Source of the DNA: an uncultured Bacilli bacterium
Lineage (GTDB): Bacteria > Bacillota_I > Bacilli_A > RF39 > UBA660
Reading direction: 5' to 3'
DNA: 16,503 bases
Assembly: GCA_947522695.1 (NCBI GenBank)
Contig: CANNTX010000027.1
Span: forward strand, 1 to 16,503
Below are positions 1 to 7,839 of this stretch, in pieces. The position numbers and the translations under genes are program-made. Position 1 is the stretch's first letter. Each line of letters opens with the position of its first letter. The notes under the pieces were generated by a model. The model saw nothing but the letters and a program-made list of their open reading frames with translations. It was not told the origin of the DNA and searched no databases.

Positions 1-23
1 AGAGATTGAATTTATCAACCTCT
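1..23 (-). terminator. Probable terminator stem at window edge, downstream of the YugP-like gene
   Basis: Read on the minus strand, the two arms AGAGGTTGA and TCAATCTCT form a 9-bp stem with one G-U wobble and a 5-nt loop. On the plus strand the wobble becomes an A-C mismatch, so the hairpin is better formed in minus-strand RNA. It lies about 70 nt past the stop of the YugP-like gene. The expected U-tract would fall outside the window, so the call is incomplete. The 70 nt between the stop and the stem hold no convincing gene. Confidence 0.45.
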
Positions 24-94
24 AAAAAATCTTATTACCATAGATTGGTATCTTTACACAAAGTTTTTTACACTCTCTCCATGTTTTTATTTTT

Positions 95-751
95 TTAATC
101 TCTATCTCCAAATATTTTAATTAATCTTATTACTTCTAATGCTGAAGATAATACTCCAGCAACATATGTTAAAGCTGCACTAACAAGCATTGTCTTTGTT
201 CCATCAATATCATCTACATATCCACATTCTCTTAAATTATTTTGTGCTCTTTTAGATGCATTAATTTCAGTCGGTAAAGTAACTAATTGGAATAATAAAC
301 CAAGTCCAACAAGCGCAATACCTAAAGTAATTAAATCCATAGTTTCTAAAAGTAATCCAATAACTAAAACAACATATGCAAACTTAGTACCTAAACTAAC
401 AACTGGAAATATAAAACTTCTTAATCTTAAAAAGAAATATCCTTCTTTATCTTGAATCGCATGTCCGCATTCATGAGCAGCAATCGCCATTGAAGCAACA
501 CTAGATCCATTATAAACTTCATTAGACAACCTAACAGTTTTTCTTCTAGGATCATAATGATCACTTAAAGTACCACTAGTTTCTACAACATAAACATCAT
601 TTAAACCATTATCATCAAGAATCTTTCTTGCTACATCATATCCTGTCATATCATAAGAATTCTTAATCTTTTTATATTTTCCATAAGTTACTGAAATATA
701 AATTTGAGCAGCCATTGGAATTAACAACATAAGTAAATACATGTAATCCAT
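95..751 (-). CDS. YugP-like zinc-dependent membrane peptidase
   Basis: The 218-residue protein matches the YugP/zinc-dependent peptidase family of Firmicutes. These are small integral membrane proteins with an M48-like HExxH site; the physiological substrate is not established. Visible here: a hydrophobic N-terminal helix (about residues 3-20), the zinc motif HECGH at 93-97, two hydrophobic segments around 112-160, the family-like LPTEINAS segment (Glu162 is a plausible third zinc ligand), and a final hydrophobic stretch around 188-212. Length is normal for the family. The ATG start is well supported by a GAGGAGGT Shine-Dalgarno that overlaps the end of cysS; the cysS stop is only 3 nt upstream, so the two genes are almost certainly cotranscribed and translationally coupled. 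Family call is secure; substrate unknown. Confidence 0.88.
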   Translation of the reverse strand: MDYMYLLMLLIPMAAQIYISVTYGKYKKIKNSYDMTGYDVARKILDDNGLNDVYVVETSGTLSDHYDPRRKTVRLSNEVYNGSSVASMAIAAHECGHAIQDKEGYFFLRLRSFIFPVVSLGTKFAYVVLVIGLLLETMDLITLGIALVGLGLLFQLVTLPTEINASKRAQNNLRECGYVDDIDGTKTMLVSAALTYVAGVLSSALEVIRLIKIFGDRD

Positions 752-754
752 AAT

Positions 755-2146
755 CTATACCTCCTCGTAAGTAGTACCTTCTCTAGTATCAATTAATTTA
801 ATACCTTTACTATATAATTCATCTCTTATTGAATCAGCAAGTTCATAATCCTTACTTTTCTTTGCTTTATCTCTCTTTTCAATTAATTTCATAATTAAAT
901 CATGATCTTCTCTTTTAGCTTCATCCTTCTTTAATAAATCAAGTGCTAAAACCTTATCAAAAGATCTAATAAGTTCAATCTTAGTTGTACCATTAACAGT
1001 CTCATCCTTAAGTAAAGAATAAATAACCGTAATCGCATTAGCTGTATTTAAATCATCAGTAATACATGCTGTGAATAAATTAGTATAGTTTTCAAAATCA
1101 CCATCACTAAGCATTCCCTCTTCTTTTAAATTAGCAATTTTATTCTTTAACTTCTTATATTCATTTTCTGCCGCATTAAGAGCATCAAAAGAAAATATTA
1201 ATTGCTTACGATAATGACTATTTAAACACATATATCTAAATGATAATGGATTATACCCTTTATTAATTAAACTATCAACAGTAACAACATCACCATGACT
1301 CTTACTCATCTTACCATCAATACTCATTAAATGTTCCGTATGTACCCAATAACTACACCATTTATGTCCTAAATAAGCCTCACTTTGAGCAATCTCATTA
1401 GTATGATGAGGAAAAATATTATCAACACCACCAGTATGAATATCTAAATATTCACCTAAATTTTTAATTGATATACCAGAACATTCAATATGCCATCCCG
1501 GATATCCAACCCCAAAAGGAGAATCCCATTTAAGTTCTTGATCTTCAAACTTACTTTTAGTAAACCATAAAGCAAAGTCAGCCTGATTTCTCTTATTACC
1601 ATCAAACTCTACTCCATCTCTTACCCCAACAACCATTTCATCTTCCTTATGGTTAGTTAATTTATAATAATCATCTAATTTAGAAACATCAAAATAAACA
1701 TTACCACCAGCTTGATAAGCATAACCATCCTTAAGTAACTTCTCTATAATCTTAATATACATATCAATATTATCACTCGCATTACTTACAATTTCTGGTC
1801 TCTTACAATTTAAAGCATCAAAATCCTTAAAAAAAGCATCAGTATAAAATTTAGCTATATCTAAAACACTTTTATGTTCCTTCTTAGCACTAGCAACCAT
1901 TTTATCTTCTCCAGAATCAGAATCACTCTTTAAATGACCAACATCTGTAATATTCATACATCTTTCAACTTTATAACCAATATATCTTAAAGTTCTATCC
2001 AATAAATCATTACATACATAATTTCTTAAATTACCAATATGTGCATAATGATACACAGTAGGACCACAAGAATAAAAAGTAACCCTATCTTTATTATGAG
2101 GTGCAAATTCCTCTATTTTTCTAGTTAAAGTATTATAAATCTTCAT
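755..2146 (-). CDS. cysS: Cysteinyl-tRNA synthetase
   Basis: This class I aminoacyl-tRNA synthetase charges tRNA-Cys in the cytosol. The 463-residue product begins MKIYNTLTRK, typical of CysRS. It has the HIGN signature (residues 36-39), the KMSKS loop (279-283), and zinc ligands expected at Cys27, Cys222, His247 and Glu251 (the FPHHTNE segment). Length is normal. A longer reading with 19 more codons upstream (to 2203) exists, but an excellent AAGGAGG site ends 6 nt before position 2146, so I place the start there. The gene is followed after 3 nt by the YugP-like gene. Only about 60 nt separate the start from the terminator of the preceding gene, which leaves no room for a T-box riboswitch, a common control of cysS in Firmicutes. 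The Thr codons in the first ~115 codons are nearly all ACT (6 ACT, 1 ACA by eye). Confidence 0.97.
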   Translation of the reverse strand: MKIYNTLTRKIEEFAPHNKDRVTFYSCGPTVYHYAHIGNLRNYVCNDLLDRTLRYIGYKVERCMNITDVGHLKSDSDSGEDKMVASAKKEHKSVLDIAKFYTDAFFKDFDALNCKRPEIVSNASDNIDMYIKIIEKLLKDGYAYQAGGNVYFDVSKLDDYYKLTNHKEDEMVVGVRDGVEFDGNKRNQADFALWFTKSKFEDQELKWDSPFGVGYPGWHIECSGISIKNLGEYLDIHTGGVDNIFPHHTNEIAQSEAYLGHKWCSYWVHTEHLMSIDGKMSKSHGDVVTVDSLINKGYNPLSFRYMCLNSHYRKQLIFSFDALNAAENEYKKLKNKIANLKEEGMLSDGDFENYTNLFTACITDDLNTANAITVIYSLLKDETVNGTTKIELIRSFDKVLALDLLKKDEAKREDHDLIMKLIEKRDKAKKSKDYELADSIRDELYSKGIKLIDTREGTTYEEV

Positions 2147-2170
2147 AATTACCTCCTTCATATACCTAAT

Positions 2171-2200
2171 TTTATCATTTATAATAAAAAAATTAAACAA
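2171..2200 (-). promoter_or_regulatory. Weak candidate promoter for cysS-yugP
   Basis: A promoter must lie between the upstream terminator and the cysS start because the terminator looks strong. The best fit I see on the minus strand is TTGTTT (2195-2200), an 18-nt spacer and GATAAA (2171-2176). Both hexamers are poor matches to the sigma-A consensus and the region is so AT-rich that other choices are possible. Confidence 0.3.
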
Positions 2201-2208
2201 CATAACTT

Positions 2209-2237
2209 AAAAAAGTGATTACTTCACCATAATCACT
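2209..2237 (-). terminator. Rho-independent terminator after the Clp-like gene
   Basis: On the minus strand AGTGATTA and TAATCACT pair perfectly (8 bp, 8-nt loop) and are followed by a run of T. The TAG stop codon of the Clp-like gene shares two bases with the 5' arm. This suggests the early stop of that gene is a settled end rather than a recent accident. Confidence 0.85.
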
Positions 2238-3921
2238 ATGCAACTAACTCATTAAATCCAATTCTACTTGTCTCTTCATTATTAAATACAAATATAATCG
2301 AATTATTTAAATATACCTTCTCATTATTCATATTACTTATATAACCATTACTAATCATCGAATCAACTAAATTTCTAATAATTCTACCAGCTTTATCATA
2401 ATTATTAAAACAAATAATTGAATAAGGATTCTCATCTATCTTATCATATAAATAATTATTATTAATTAACTTATTAACTCCAAATTCATCATTAAACTCT
2501 AAACAATTAATATTAATTAAATTAATTCCTAACTTATTAGCAATATAACTAATTATTTTTTCTTTACTCTTACTTTCTCCATTTAAAAACATATACTTAT
2601 TAAACTTATTATCTCTAATAATATTCATTATATTTTTAACAATCAATTCATTATATTTTTTTTCAAGTTCAGATTTAACCTCATTAAACTTATTATCATC
2701 TATATTAATAATATTAACTCTCTCCTTAATTAAATTATCTACATCTATCATTTTAATGTTCATATCCTTAGATTTATTAACATAATTATCAAGTATTTTC
2801 TTAGAACAAACTGTATCTAACACTTCTATTGATTTATCTGGATTATATAAATTAGGCATATATTTATCTGTATTATTAATAATATAATTAACTATATTTT
2901 TATTTATCTTTAATTTATAGTACTCTTCATAACTTTTCTTAACTTTATTTAATATAAATTCCATATCTTTTAAACTTGGTTCATTAACCATAATAGGAGT
3001 AAATCTTCTAAGTAAAGCCTGATCTTTTTTAATATATTCATTATATTCACTTATAGTAGTAGCTCCAATAATTTTTATATCCCCATTACATAAATAAGGT
3101 TTTAATATATTACCAGCATCTATTGCTCCCTCACTAGAACCAGTTTTCATAATTGTATGAATTTCATCTATAAATAAAATTATATTTTTATTCTTAATAC
3201 ACTCTTTAATTAAATCATTAACTCTTGCTTCAAATTCTCCCCTATATTTAGTTCCCGAAATTAAAGTACTAACTTGAACTGAAATTATTTTTTTGTTTTT
3301 AAGTTCTACCGGAACATCCCCAACATTTATTCTTCTAGCAAGTTCTTTAACTAAAGCCGTCTTACCAACCCCTGCATGTCCTATTAACAAAGGATTATTT
3401 TTATTTTTTCTTAAGAGTATCTCCATAATATTTGTTATTTCTTTATCTCTTAAATATATTTTGTCAGTTACCTCATCATTTAAAATAGTACCAAATTCAC
3501 TTAAAACACCACGATTATTAAGTTCTAAAGTAAGAGCATCTAAATCAATACCCATATTATTAACTATACTATAACCTATTCCATCTTTATATGATAACAA
3601 ACTAGATAACAAATAATATTCATCTAAATCTTTATTATCTTTATCTGAATTTTCTCTTGCTTTATTAATTACTAACTTTAATAAAGGTGTATATAAAATA
3701 TATTTAGACTCTTTAGTAGCACTTCCTATAATCTTAAGTAAATTCTTTTTATAATTATAATAATTTAAATTATATTTATAACATATCTTACTAATATTTT
3801 TATTCTTTAATAAAGATAATAATAAATGCTCAGTTCCAACATAAGGATGATGACAACTAAGCATTTCTTTTTCTGCAATTTTAAGTATTTTACTTGTTTC
3901 ACTATTATAACAATTTTTCAT
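2236..3921 (-). CDS. ClpC/ClpB-like AAA+ protein with degenerate, truncated second ATPase domain
   Basis: The N-terminal ~145 residues resemble the Clp N repeat domain (GTEHLLLSLL at 29-38). The first AAA+ domain is intact: Walker A GHAGVGKT (181-188), Walker B LFIDEIH (249-255), sensor-1 region GATT (286-289) and the arginine pair at 305-306. The second AAA+ domain is recognisable but decayed: the P-loop position reads NGESKSKE (447-454) with no GKT, and the Walker B position reads IICFNNYDK (502-510) without the DE pair. The protein stops at 561 residues, shortly after sensor 1, where ClpC/ClpB continue for roughly 200 more. I see no LGF/IGF-type ClpP-binding loop and no long coiled-coil middle domain. 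The ATG start has a GGGAG site 7 nt upstream. Unfoldase activity powered by D1 alone, a regulatory partner of another Clp, or a gene in decay are all possible; a direct role with ClpP looks unlikely. Confidence 0.82.
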   Translation of the reverse strand: MKNCYNSETSKILKIAEKEMLSCHHPYVGTEHLLLSLLKNKNISKICYKYNLNYYNYKKNLLKIIGSATKESKYILYTPLLKLVINKARENSDKDNKDLDEYYLLSSLLSYKDGIGYSIVNNMGIDLDALTLELNNRGVLSEFGTILNDEVTDKIYLRDKEITNIMEILLRKNKNNPLLIGHAGVGKTALVKELARRINVGDVPVELKNKKIISVQVSTLISGTKYRGEFEARVNDLIKECIKNKNIILFIDEIHTIMKTGSSEGAIDAGNILKPYLCNGDIKIIGATTISEYNEYIKKDQALLRRFTPIMVNEPSLKDMEFILNKVKKSYEEYYKLKINKNIVNYIINNTDKYMPNLYNPDKSIEVLDTVCSKKILDNYVNKSKDMNIKMIDVDNLIKERVNIINIDDNKFNEVKSELEKKYNELIVKNIMNIIRDNKFNKYMFLNGESKSKEKIISYIANKLGINLININCLEFNDEFGVNKLINNNYLYDKIDENPYSIICFNNYDKAGRIIRNLVDSMISNGYISNMNNEKVYLNNSIIFVFNNEETSRIGFNELVA

Positions 3922-3965
3922 GATTTATCTCCCATAATATTCTATGAATATAATGGTTTAAGTAT

Positions 3966-3997
3966 TAAAAAAATATTCAGGTTTCCCCAAATATTTT
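3966..3997 (-). terminator. Rho-independent terminator closing the rel-accessory operon
   Basis: In minus-strand RNA the arms AAATATTTGGG and CCTGAATATTT pair over 11 bp (two G-U wobbles) around a GAAA tetraloop and are followed by a T-run. The wobbles become mismatches on the other strand, so it acts on leftward transcription. It lies about 45 nt past the last S51-like reading frame and is the first convincing terminator after the one in front of rel. Confidence 0.85.
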
Positions 3998-4042
3998 AAT
4001 ATATTTTATTTGTAAATAGTAATTTTTATTGCTTCATATATG

Positions 4043-4714
4043 TTAATTAAAATCATTTTTAAATTCAACACAAGTATGTGTATAAAAAATATCATAATCA
4101 AATATAACGATATCCTTATCACCTATCATTTTAATTTCATTATTAGAAATCAATATAACATCTTCTTCTGGCATATATAATGTTTTAAATTTTTTAGAAT
4201 AACTTTTTAAATCTTCTTCATTTTTATTAAAATGAGATTCTTTTAAACGACACAAAATAGAATAATCATTCAGATAATTAAATCCACTTAAATCACATAT
4301 ATTTACATCATTTCCATCATCTATTAAAGCACTATTTATATCCTTACCAAAAACAATAACACCAGCACTACCAGCAAAAATAACTTCATCATTATTTAAA
4401 ATTTTATCCCAATTAGAATATTCCTTTAAATCTTTTAATAATTTGAATGTATTACCACCACCAATAAATATAGCAGCATATTCATTAAAATCTTTATTAG
4501 ATAACTCTAAAGAATTTCTAACCATATCAAATTTCATACTACCAAAATTTTTAATTTTCTCACTAAACCATTAATAACTACTATTATATTTTTCTTCATC
4601 CATAGCTAGTGGTATATATAATATAGGTTTATTTTTATCAATACATTTTTCAAATTCTTTATAAGCATCAATTACTTGTTTACCACTTCCACCACCACAT
4701 AAGAATAATTTCAT
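4043..4714 (-). pseudogene. S51 peptidase E / class I glutamine amidotransferase-like gene interrupted by one stop codon
   Basis: Reading from ATG at 4714 gives MKLFLCGGGSGKQVIDAY and so on for 47 codons, then a TAA (4571-4573). The same frame continues without shift to the stop at 4043. The residues around the break read NSSY-stop-WFSEKI, so one codon is changed and nothing is deleted; GAA to TAA is the simplest origin. The two halves together look like a ~222-residue peptidase E-type protein: glycine-rich N-terminus, FIGGGNT segment, and the GSAG nucleophile elbow (catalytic Ser candidate) in the second half. A downstream ATG at 4537 could give a 164-residue piece, but it would lack the first strand and helices, and I see no clear ribosome site for it. 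Start-site context at 4714 is weak (GAGATG about 9 nt upstream). It is the last gene before the terminator at 3966-3997. A sequencing error is a real alternative. Confidence 0.75.
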
Positions 4715-4736
4715 AATTTAAAACATCTCATTATTT

Positions 4737-5519
4737 TTAAATATCGAATTCACATAATTTACTTATTGGTTTAAATTCATTACTATCATCAAGTTTTATT
4801 TCATTAAATTTATTATCTTTCCAAAAACATTTTAAAGCATAGCCTTTGTCAAAATTTCTTTCATTACCATTTTCTGAAATAATTCTATACTCATCATCAA
4901 TTATCTCTATAGCTGAACAATTAGAAAGCATTATTCCAATTTTTTTATTATCTTTAAGTTGATATTTACTAGATTCATATCTTCCATCTTCATCAGCATG
5001 TGGTGTAACAAATAAATCAAACCAATCTAAACAATTGATACTTTCAAATCCACCATCTTCCATATCCGAATTACATGAATTAAACCAACAAACAGCACCA
5101 GCTGATATTCCACAAATAACTTTGCCATTATACCATGCATCTTTTAATAATTTATCAAAGCCAGTTTTTTTCCATAAATCTAACATCAACATAGTGTCAC
5201 CACCGCCTTCATAAATTATATCAGCCCAATCAACTAACTCTTTAACATAATCTTTATTAGTTAAATCTTTTGCCTTCAAACATTTACAATTACATCCAAA
5301 CATATCACCATAAATTTTTTTCATAGTATTATAATAACTATCTTCTATTTCTTCCGAAAAACTCATAGCATGAACAATAAACAAATAATTTGGATTTTTC
5401 TTATTAGTTAATCTAATAATTTCTTCATCCATTAATTTTGTTTCATATTTAGTCTTAGTTCCATCTTCCAATAATCTTCCATTTTCTCCGCCACCAATAG
5501 CAATTAATTTTTTAACCAT
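4737..5519 (-). CDS. S51-type peptidase / glutamine amidotransferase-like protein (peptidase E family)
   Basis: The 260-residue soluble protein has the fold signatures of the peptidase E (MEROPS S51) group: glycine-rich GGGENGR near the N-terminus, YEGGGDT (103-109), the nucleophile elbow GISAG (137-141, Ser139), and a downstream His in TPHADEDGR (His174) suited to a Ser-His dyad. Known S51 enzymes cleave Asp-X dipeptides or cyanophycin; the substrate here cannot be read from sequence. I place the start at the second ATG (5519) because GAGGA abuts the first one (5525) but sits 6 nt before the second. It follows the AsnRS gene by about 30 nt with no terminator between, and precedes a damaged relative, so the pair probably arose by duplication or joint transfer. 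Confidence 0.8.
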   Translation of the reverse strand: MVKKLIAIGGGENGRLLEDGTKTKYETKLMDEEIIRLTNKKNPNYLFIVHAMSFSEEIEDSYYNTMKKIYGDMFGCNCKCLKAKDLTNKDYVKELVDWADIIYEGGGDTMLMLDLWKKTGFDKLLKDAWYNGKVICGISAGAVCWFNSCNSDMEDGGFESINCLDWFDLFVTPHADEDGRYESSKYQLKDNKKIGIMLSNCSAIEIIDDEYRIISENGNERNFDKGYALKCFWKDNKFNEIKLDDSNEFKPISKLCEFDI

Positions 5520-5555
5520 AATCATTCCTCATTTCATTTTTTATATTTTTTTAAA

Positions 5556-6941
5556 TCATAATTTTAATTTTTTACATTTAGTTCTTGGAAAAGCAATTGT
5601 ATCTCTTATGTTTTCCAAACCAGTTACATACATCATTAGTCTTTCAACACCTAGTCCAAATCCACTATGCTCAACACTTCCATATTTACGTAAATCAAGA
5701 TACCAATAATAATCTTCTTCCGTCATATTTAACTCTTTAATTCTTGTATTTAGTAAATCAAAATTATCCTCTTTTTGGGAAATACCTATAATATCACCTA
5801 TACCAGGAAAATATAAATCAGCAGAAGCAACAGTTTTACCATCAGGATTTAATTTTATATAAAATGGTTTAAAATCTTTTGGATAATTAATTATATATAC
5901 AGGCCTATTATATATTTTATCAGTTATATATTTTAAGTGTTCATATTTTAAATCGCAACCATAATAAACAGGAAATTCAAAATGTACATTTGAATTCAAT
6001 AAAATATTTATTGCATCCATATAATCAAGATTTACAAATTCATTATTAATTACACTTGTCAATTTTTCCAATAAAGAATTGTCATAATACTTGTTAAAAA
6101 AATATAATTCATCCCAACATTCATTTATTAATTTATCAAAAATATGTTTAATCATTTTATTTACAAAAATTATTGTTTCATTTAAATTTGTAAAAGCCAT
6201 TTCTGGTTCAAATAACCAAAATTCTGCCGCATGTCTTTTTGTATTTGAATTTTCAGCTCTAAAACTAGGACCAAATGTAAAAACCTTTCCCAAACTACAT
6301 GCCATAGCTTCGGCTTCTAATTGACCAGACACTGTTAAATTAACCCTTTTACCAAAAAAGTCATCATTATCCAAATCATCATTATATGAATTATATGATA
6401 TATCATTAATATTCAATGTTGTGACTCTAAACATTTCTCCAGCACCTTCACAATTACTACCTGTAATTATTGGAGAATTAACATAAATAAAATCATTTTT
6501 CTGCAAATAATCAAAAATGCTTTGAACAATAACACTTCTTATTCTAAAAGCTGCATTAAAAGTATTTGTTCTTGTTCTTAAATGAGGATATTCTCTTAAA
6601 TATTCCAAATTTTGTTTTTTCTTTTGAATAGGATAATCTTTTGGACAATTTCCTAAAACTTGAAAGTTTTGAACATTTAATTCAATGTTTTGAATATTGT
6701 TTTTTGAATAAACCAATATTCCATTAACTGCAATTGATGTCCCTGTATTTAAATTATTTAAATCAAACCCTTTACTTAAATCAAAAACTAATTGTAAATT
6801 TTTTAATGATGTTCCATCATTAATTTCAATAAAACACATATTTTTCGATTTTCTGATTGTACGAATCCACCCACAAACATTTACAAGTTTTCCAATATAC
6901 TCATTATTATTATTTAAAATTTTTATATCTTCATGTTTCAT
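5556..6941 (-). CDS. asnS: Asparaginyl-tRNA synthetase (or close paralogue)
   Basis: Class II synthetase that charges tRNA-Asn with asparagine. The 461-residue protein carries the N-terminal OB-fold anticodon-binding domain (GWIRTIRKSKNMCFIEINDG, 24-43), motif 2 (FGPSFRAE at 223-230 with RHAAEFWLFEPEMAF after it) and motif 3 (GFGLGVERL, 427-435, then NIRDTIAFPRT). The domains look complete. One variation: the usual IIGGSQRE-type segment reads IIGISQKE (384-391). The ATG overlaps the stop of the radical SAM gene by 4 nt (ATGA), so the two are translationally coupled, an unusual partner for a housekeeping synthetase. Thr codons in the first ~130 codons are mainly ACA (6 of 7 by eye), opposite to cysS, which hints at a different origin. 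It may be the only AsnRS of the cell or a second copy devoted to the accessory block; the window cannot decide. Confidence 0.88.
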   Translation of the reverse strand: MKHEDIKILNNNNEYIGKLVNVCGWIRTIRKSKNMCFIEINDGTSLKNLQLVFDLSKGFDLNNLNTGTSIAVNGILVYSKNNIQNIELNVQNFQVLGNCPKDYPIQKKKQNLEYLREYPHLRTRTNTFNAAFRIRSVIVQSIFDYLQKNDFIYVNSPIITGSNCEGAGEMFRVTTLNINDISYNSYNDDLDNDDFFGKRVNLTVSGQLEAEAMACSLGKVFTFGPSFRAENSNTKRHAAEFWLFEPEMAFTNLNETIIFVNKMIKHIFDKLINECWDELYFFNKYYDNSLLEKLTSVINNEFVNLDYMDAINILLNSNVHFEFPVYYGCDLKYEHLKYITDKIYNRPVYIINYPKDFKPFYIKLNPDGKTVASADLYFPGIGDIIGISQKEDNFDLLNTRIKELNMTEEDYYWYLDLRKYGSVEHSGFGLGVERLMMYVTGLENIRDTIAFPRTKCKKLKL

Positions 6942-7819
6942 TTGCTTTTTCCTCCTTTAATTACATTACAAATTTTAGTCCAATCTGATCTTCTAGTAAT
7001 ATTTCCAACTATATTTCTATTATAAAAATCTGAATTATAATCATTTAATAACTCCTGAGAGTAATCTGATACCCATGCATTTCCAGAATTATCTATTAGC
7101 ATATATAATTTATTCCTAACTTCCATTCCTTTAAATTCTATAATATCTGATTTATTACTTTTTTCTAATATTTCTTTCTCATAGTTATTAAATTCTTCAT
7201 CTGTTATATCAAAAAAATTTTTATTTAATGAACCATATTTACCAATTGGAATAAATTTAAATAATTGCCATTTATTTATTCCATCTAATTGATTTATTAT
7301 TTCACACAAGGACTTTGAATCATTCAAATTTCCTTTATGAACTACAGTATTAATACAAATATTAGCATTATTTTTTATTAATTGTTGAATTATTTCTAAC
7401 TGGTCTGAAAACAAATCAAAATTAGTTTGTCTAAACTTTTTAAATATTTCATTAGATGATCCATCAAAAGGTATTCCAATTGTATCAACCAACTCAGCTA
7501 TTTTATGTATATCAACTTTATTATAAATAATATTATTACCACATTTTACATCTCTTATTAATGTTGTTCCAACGGTATCCAAAGTAATAAACATTCCAAT
7601 ATTCTTTATTTGCTTTAACAAATTTACTATATCTTTCCTAGTCAATGGATCACCGCCACACAAAGTTACCTTTTTTATTCCTCTAAAGTATGCATATTTC
7701 AAAAAATCAACTATAGTCTTTGTATCTAATTCTTGATTAAAATTTTCATTTCTAGAAAAACTATAACAACCTTTACAACTTACAAAACATCGTTGACTTA
7801 CAAATATATTTAAATGCAT
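6938..7819 (-). CDS. Radical SAM protein of unknown function
   Basis: The 293-residue protein has the radical SAM 4Fe-4S motif CX3CX2C at Cys11, Cys15 and Cys18 and the SAM-contacting GGDP segment at 55-58, so it should cleave S-adenosylmethionine to start radical chemistry. It holds little more than the core barrel. A C-terminal GN-type segment (VGNITRR) is present, but there is no cysteine-rich SPASM or twitch domain; the only other cysteines are scattered. The CX3CX2C spacing and GGDP are general to the superfamily and do not give a substrate. The start has a strong AAGGAGGG site 5 nt upstream. It lies 20 nt after the HIT-like gene and overlaps AsnRS by 4 nt, so it belongs to that operon. 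The short ORF at 10547-10657 is the only peptide substrate I could suspect, and that is speculation. Confidence 0.85.
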   Translation of the reverse strand: MHLNIFVSQRCFVSCKGCYSFSRNENFNQELDTKTIVDFLKYAYFRGIKKVTLCGGDPLTRKDIVNLLKQIKNIGMFITLDTVGTTLIRDVKCGNNIIYNKVDIHKIAELVDTIGIPFDGSSNEIFKKFRQTNFDLFSDQLEIIQQLIKNNANICINTVVHKGNLNDSKSLCEIINQLDGINKWQLFKFIPIGKYGSLNKNFFDITDEEFNNYEKEILEKSNKSDIIEFKGMEVRNKLYMLIDNSGNAWVSDYSQELLNDYNSDFYNRNIVGNITRRSDWTKICNVIKGGKSK

Positions 7820-7839
7820 AAGCCCTCCTTAATTATTTA

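Noticed and set aside
2147..2203. N-terminal extension of CysRS by 19 codons
   Set aside because: It overlaps the promoter region and the AAGGAGG site of the real start, and adds nothing seen in the family.
3293..3574. Plus-strand open frame inside the Clp-like gene
   Set aside because: It is the antisense of the Walker A region and D1 domain; no ribosome site or promoter, and the minus-strand frame encodes conserved motifs.
4571..4573. Recoded TAA (alternative genetic code) to explain the interrupted S51-like gene
   Set aside because: TAA is used as the normal stop of many intact genes here, including spo0A, leuS and rel.
6091..6324. Plus-strand open frame inside the AsnRS gene, and a similar one at 16073-16336
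   Set aside because: Both are shadows of well-supported minus-strand genes and carry no start signals.
6938..7819. Viperin-type antiviral radical SAM enzyme
   Set aside because: The cysteine motif context (CFVSCKGCYS) and the missing viperin-like segments do not support it, and no nucleotide kinase partner is present.
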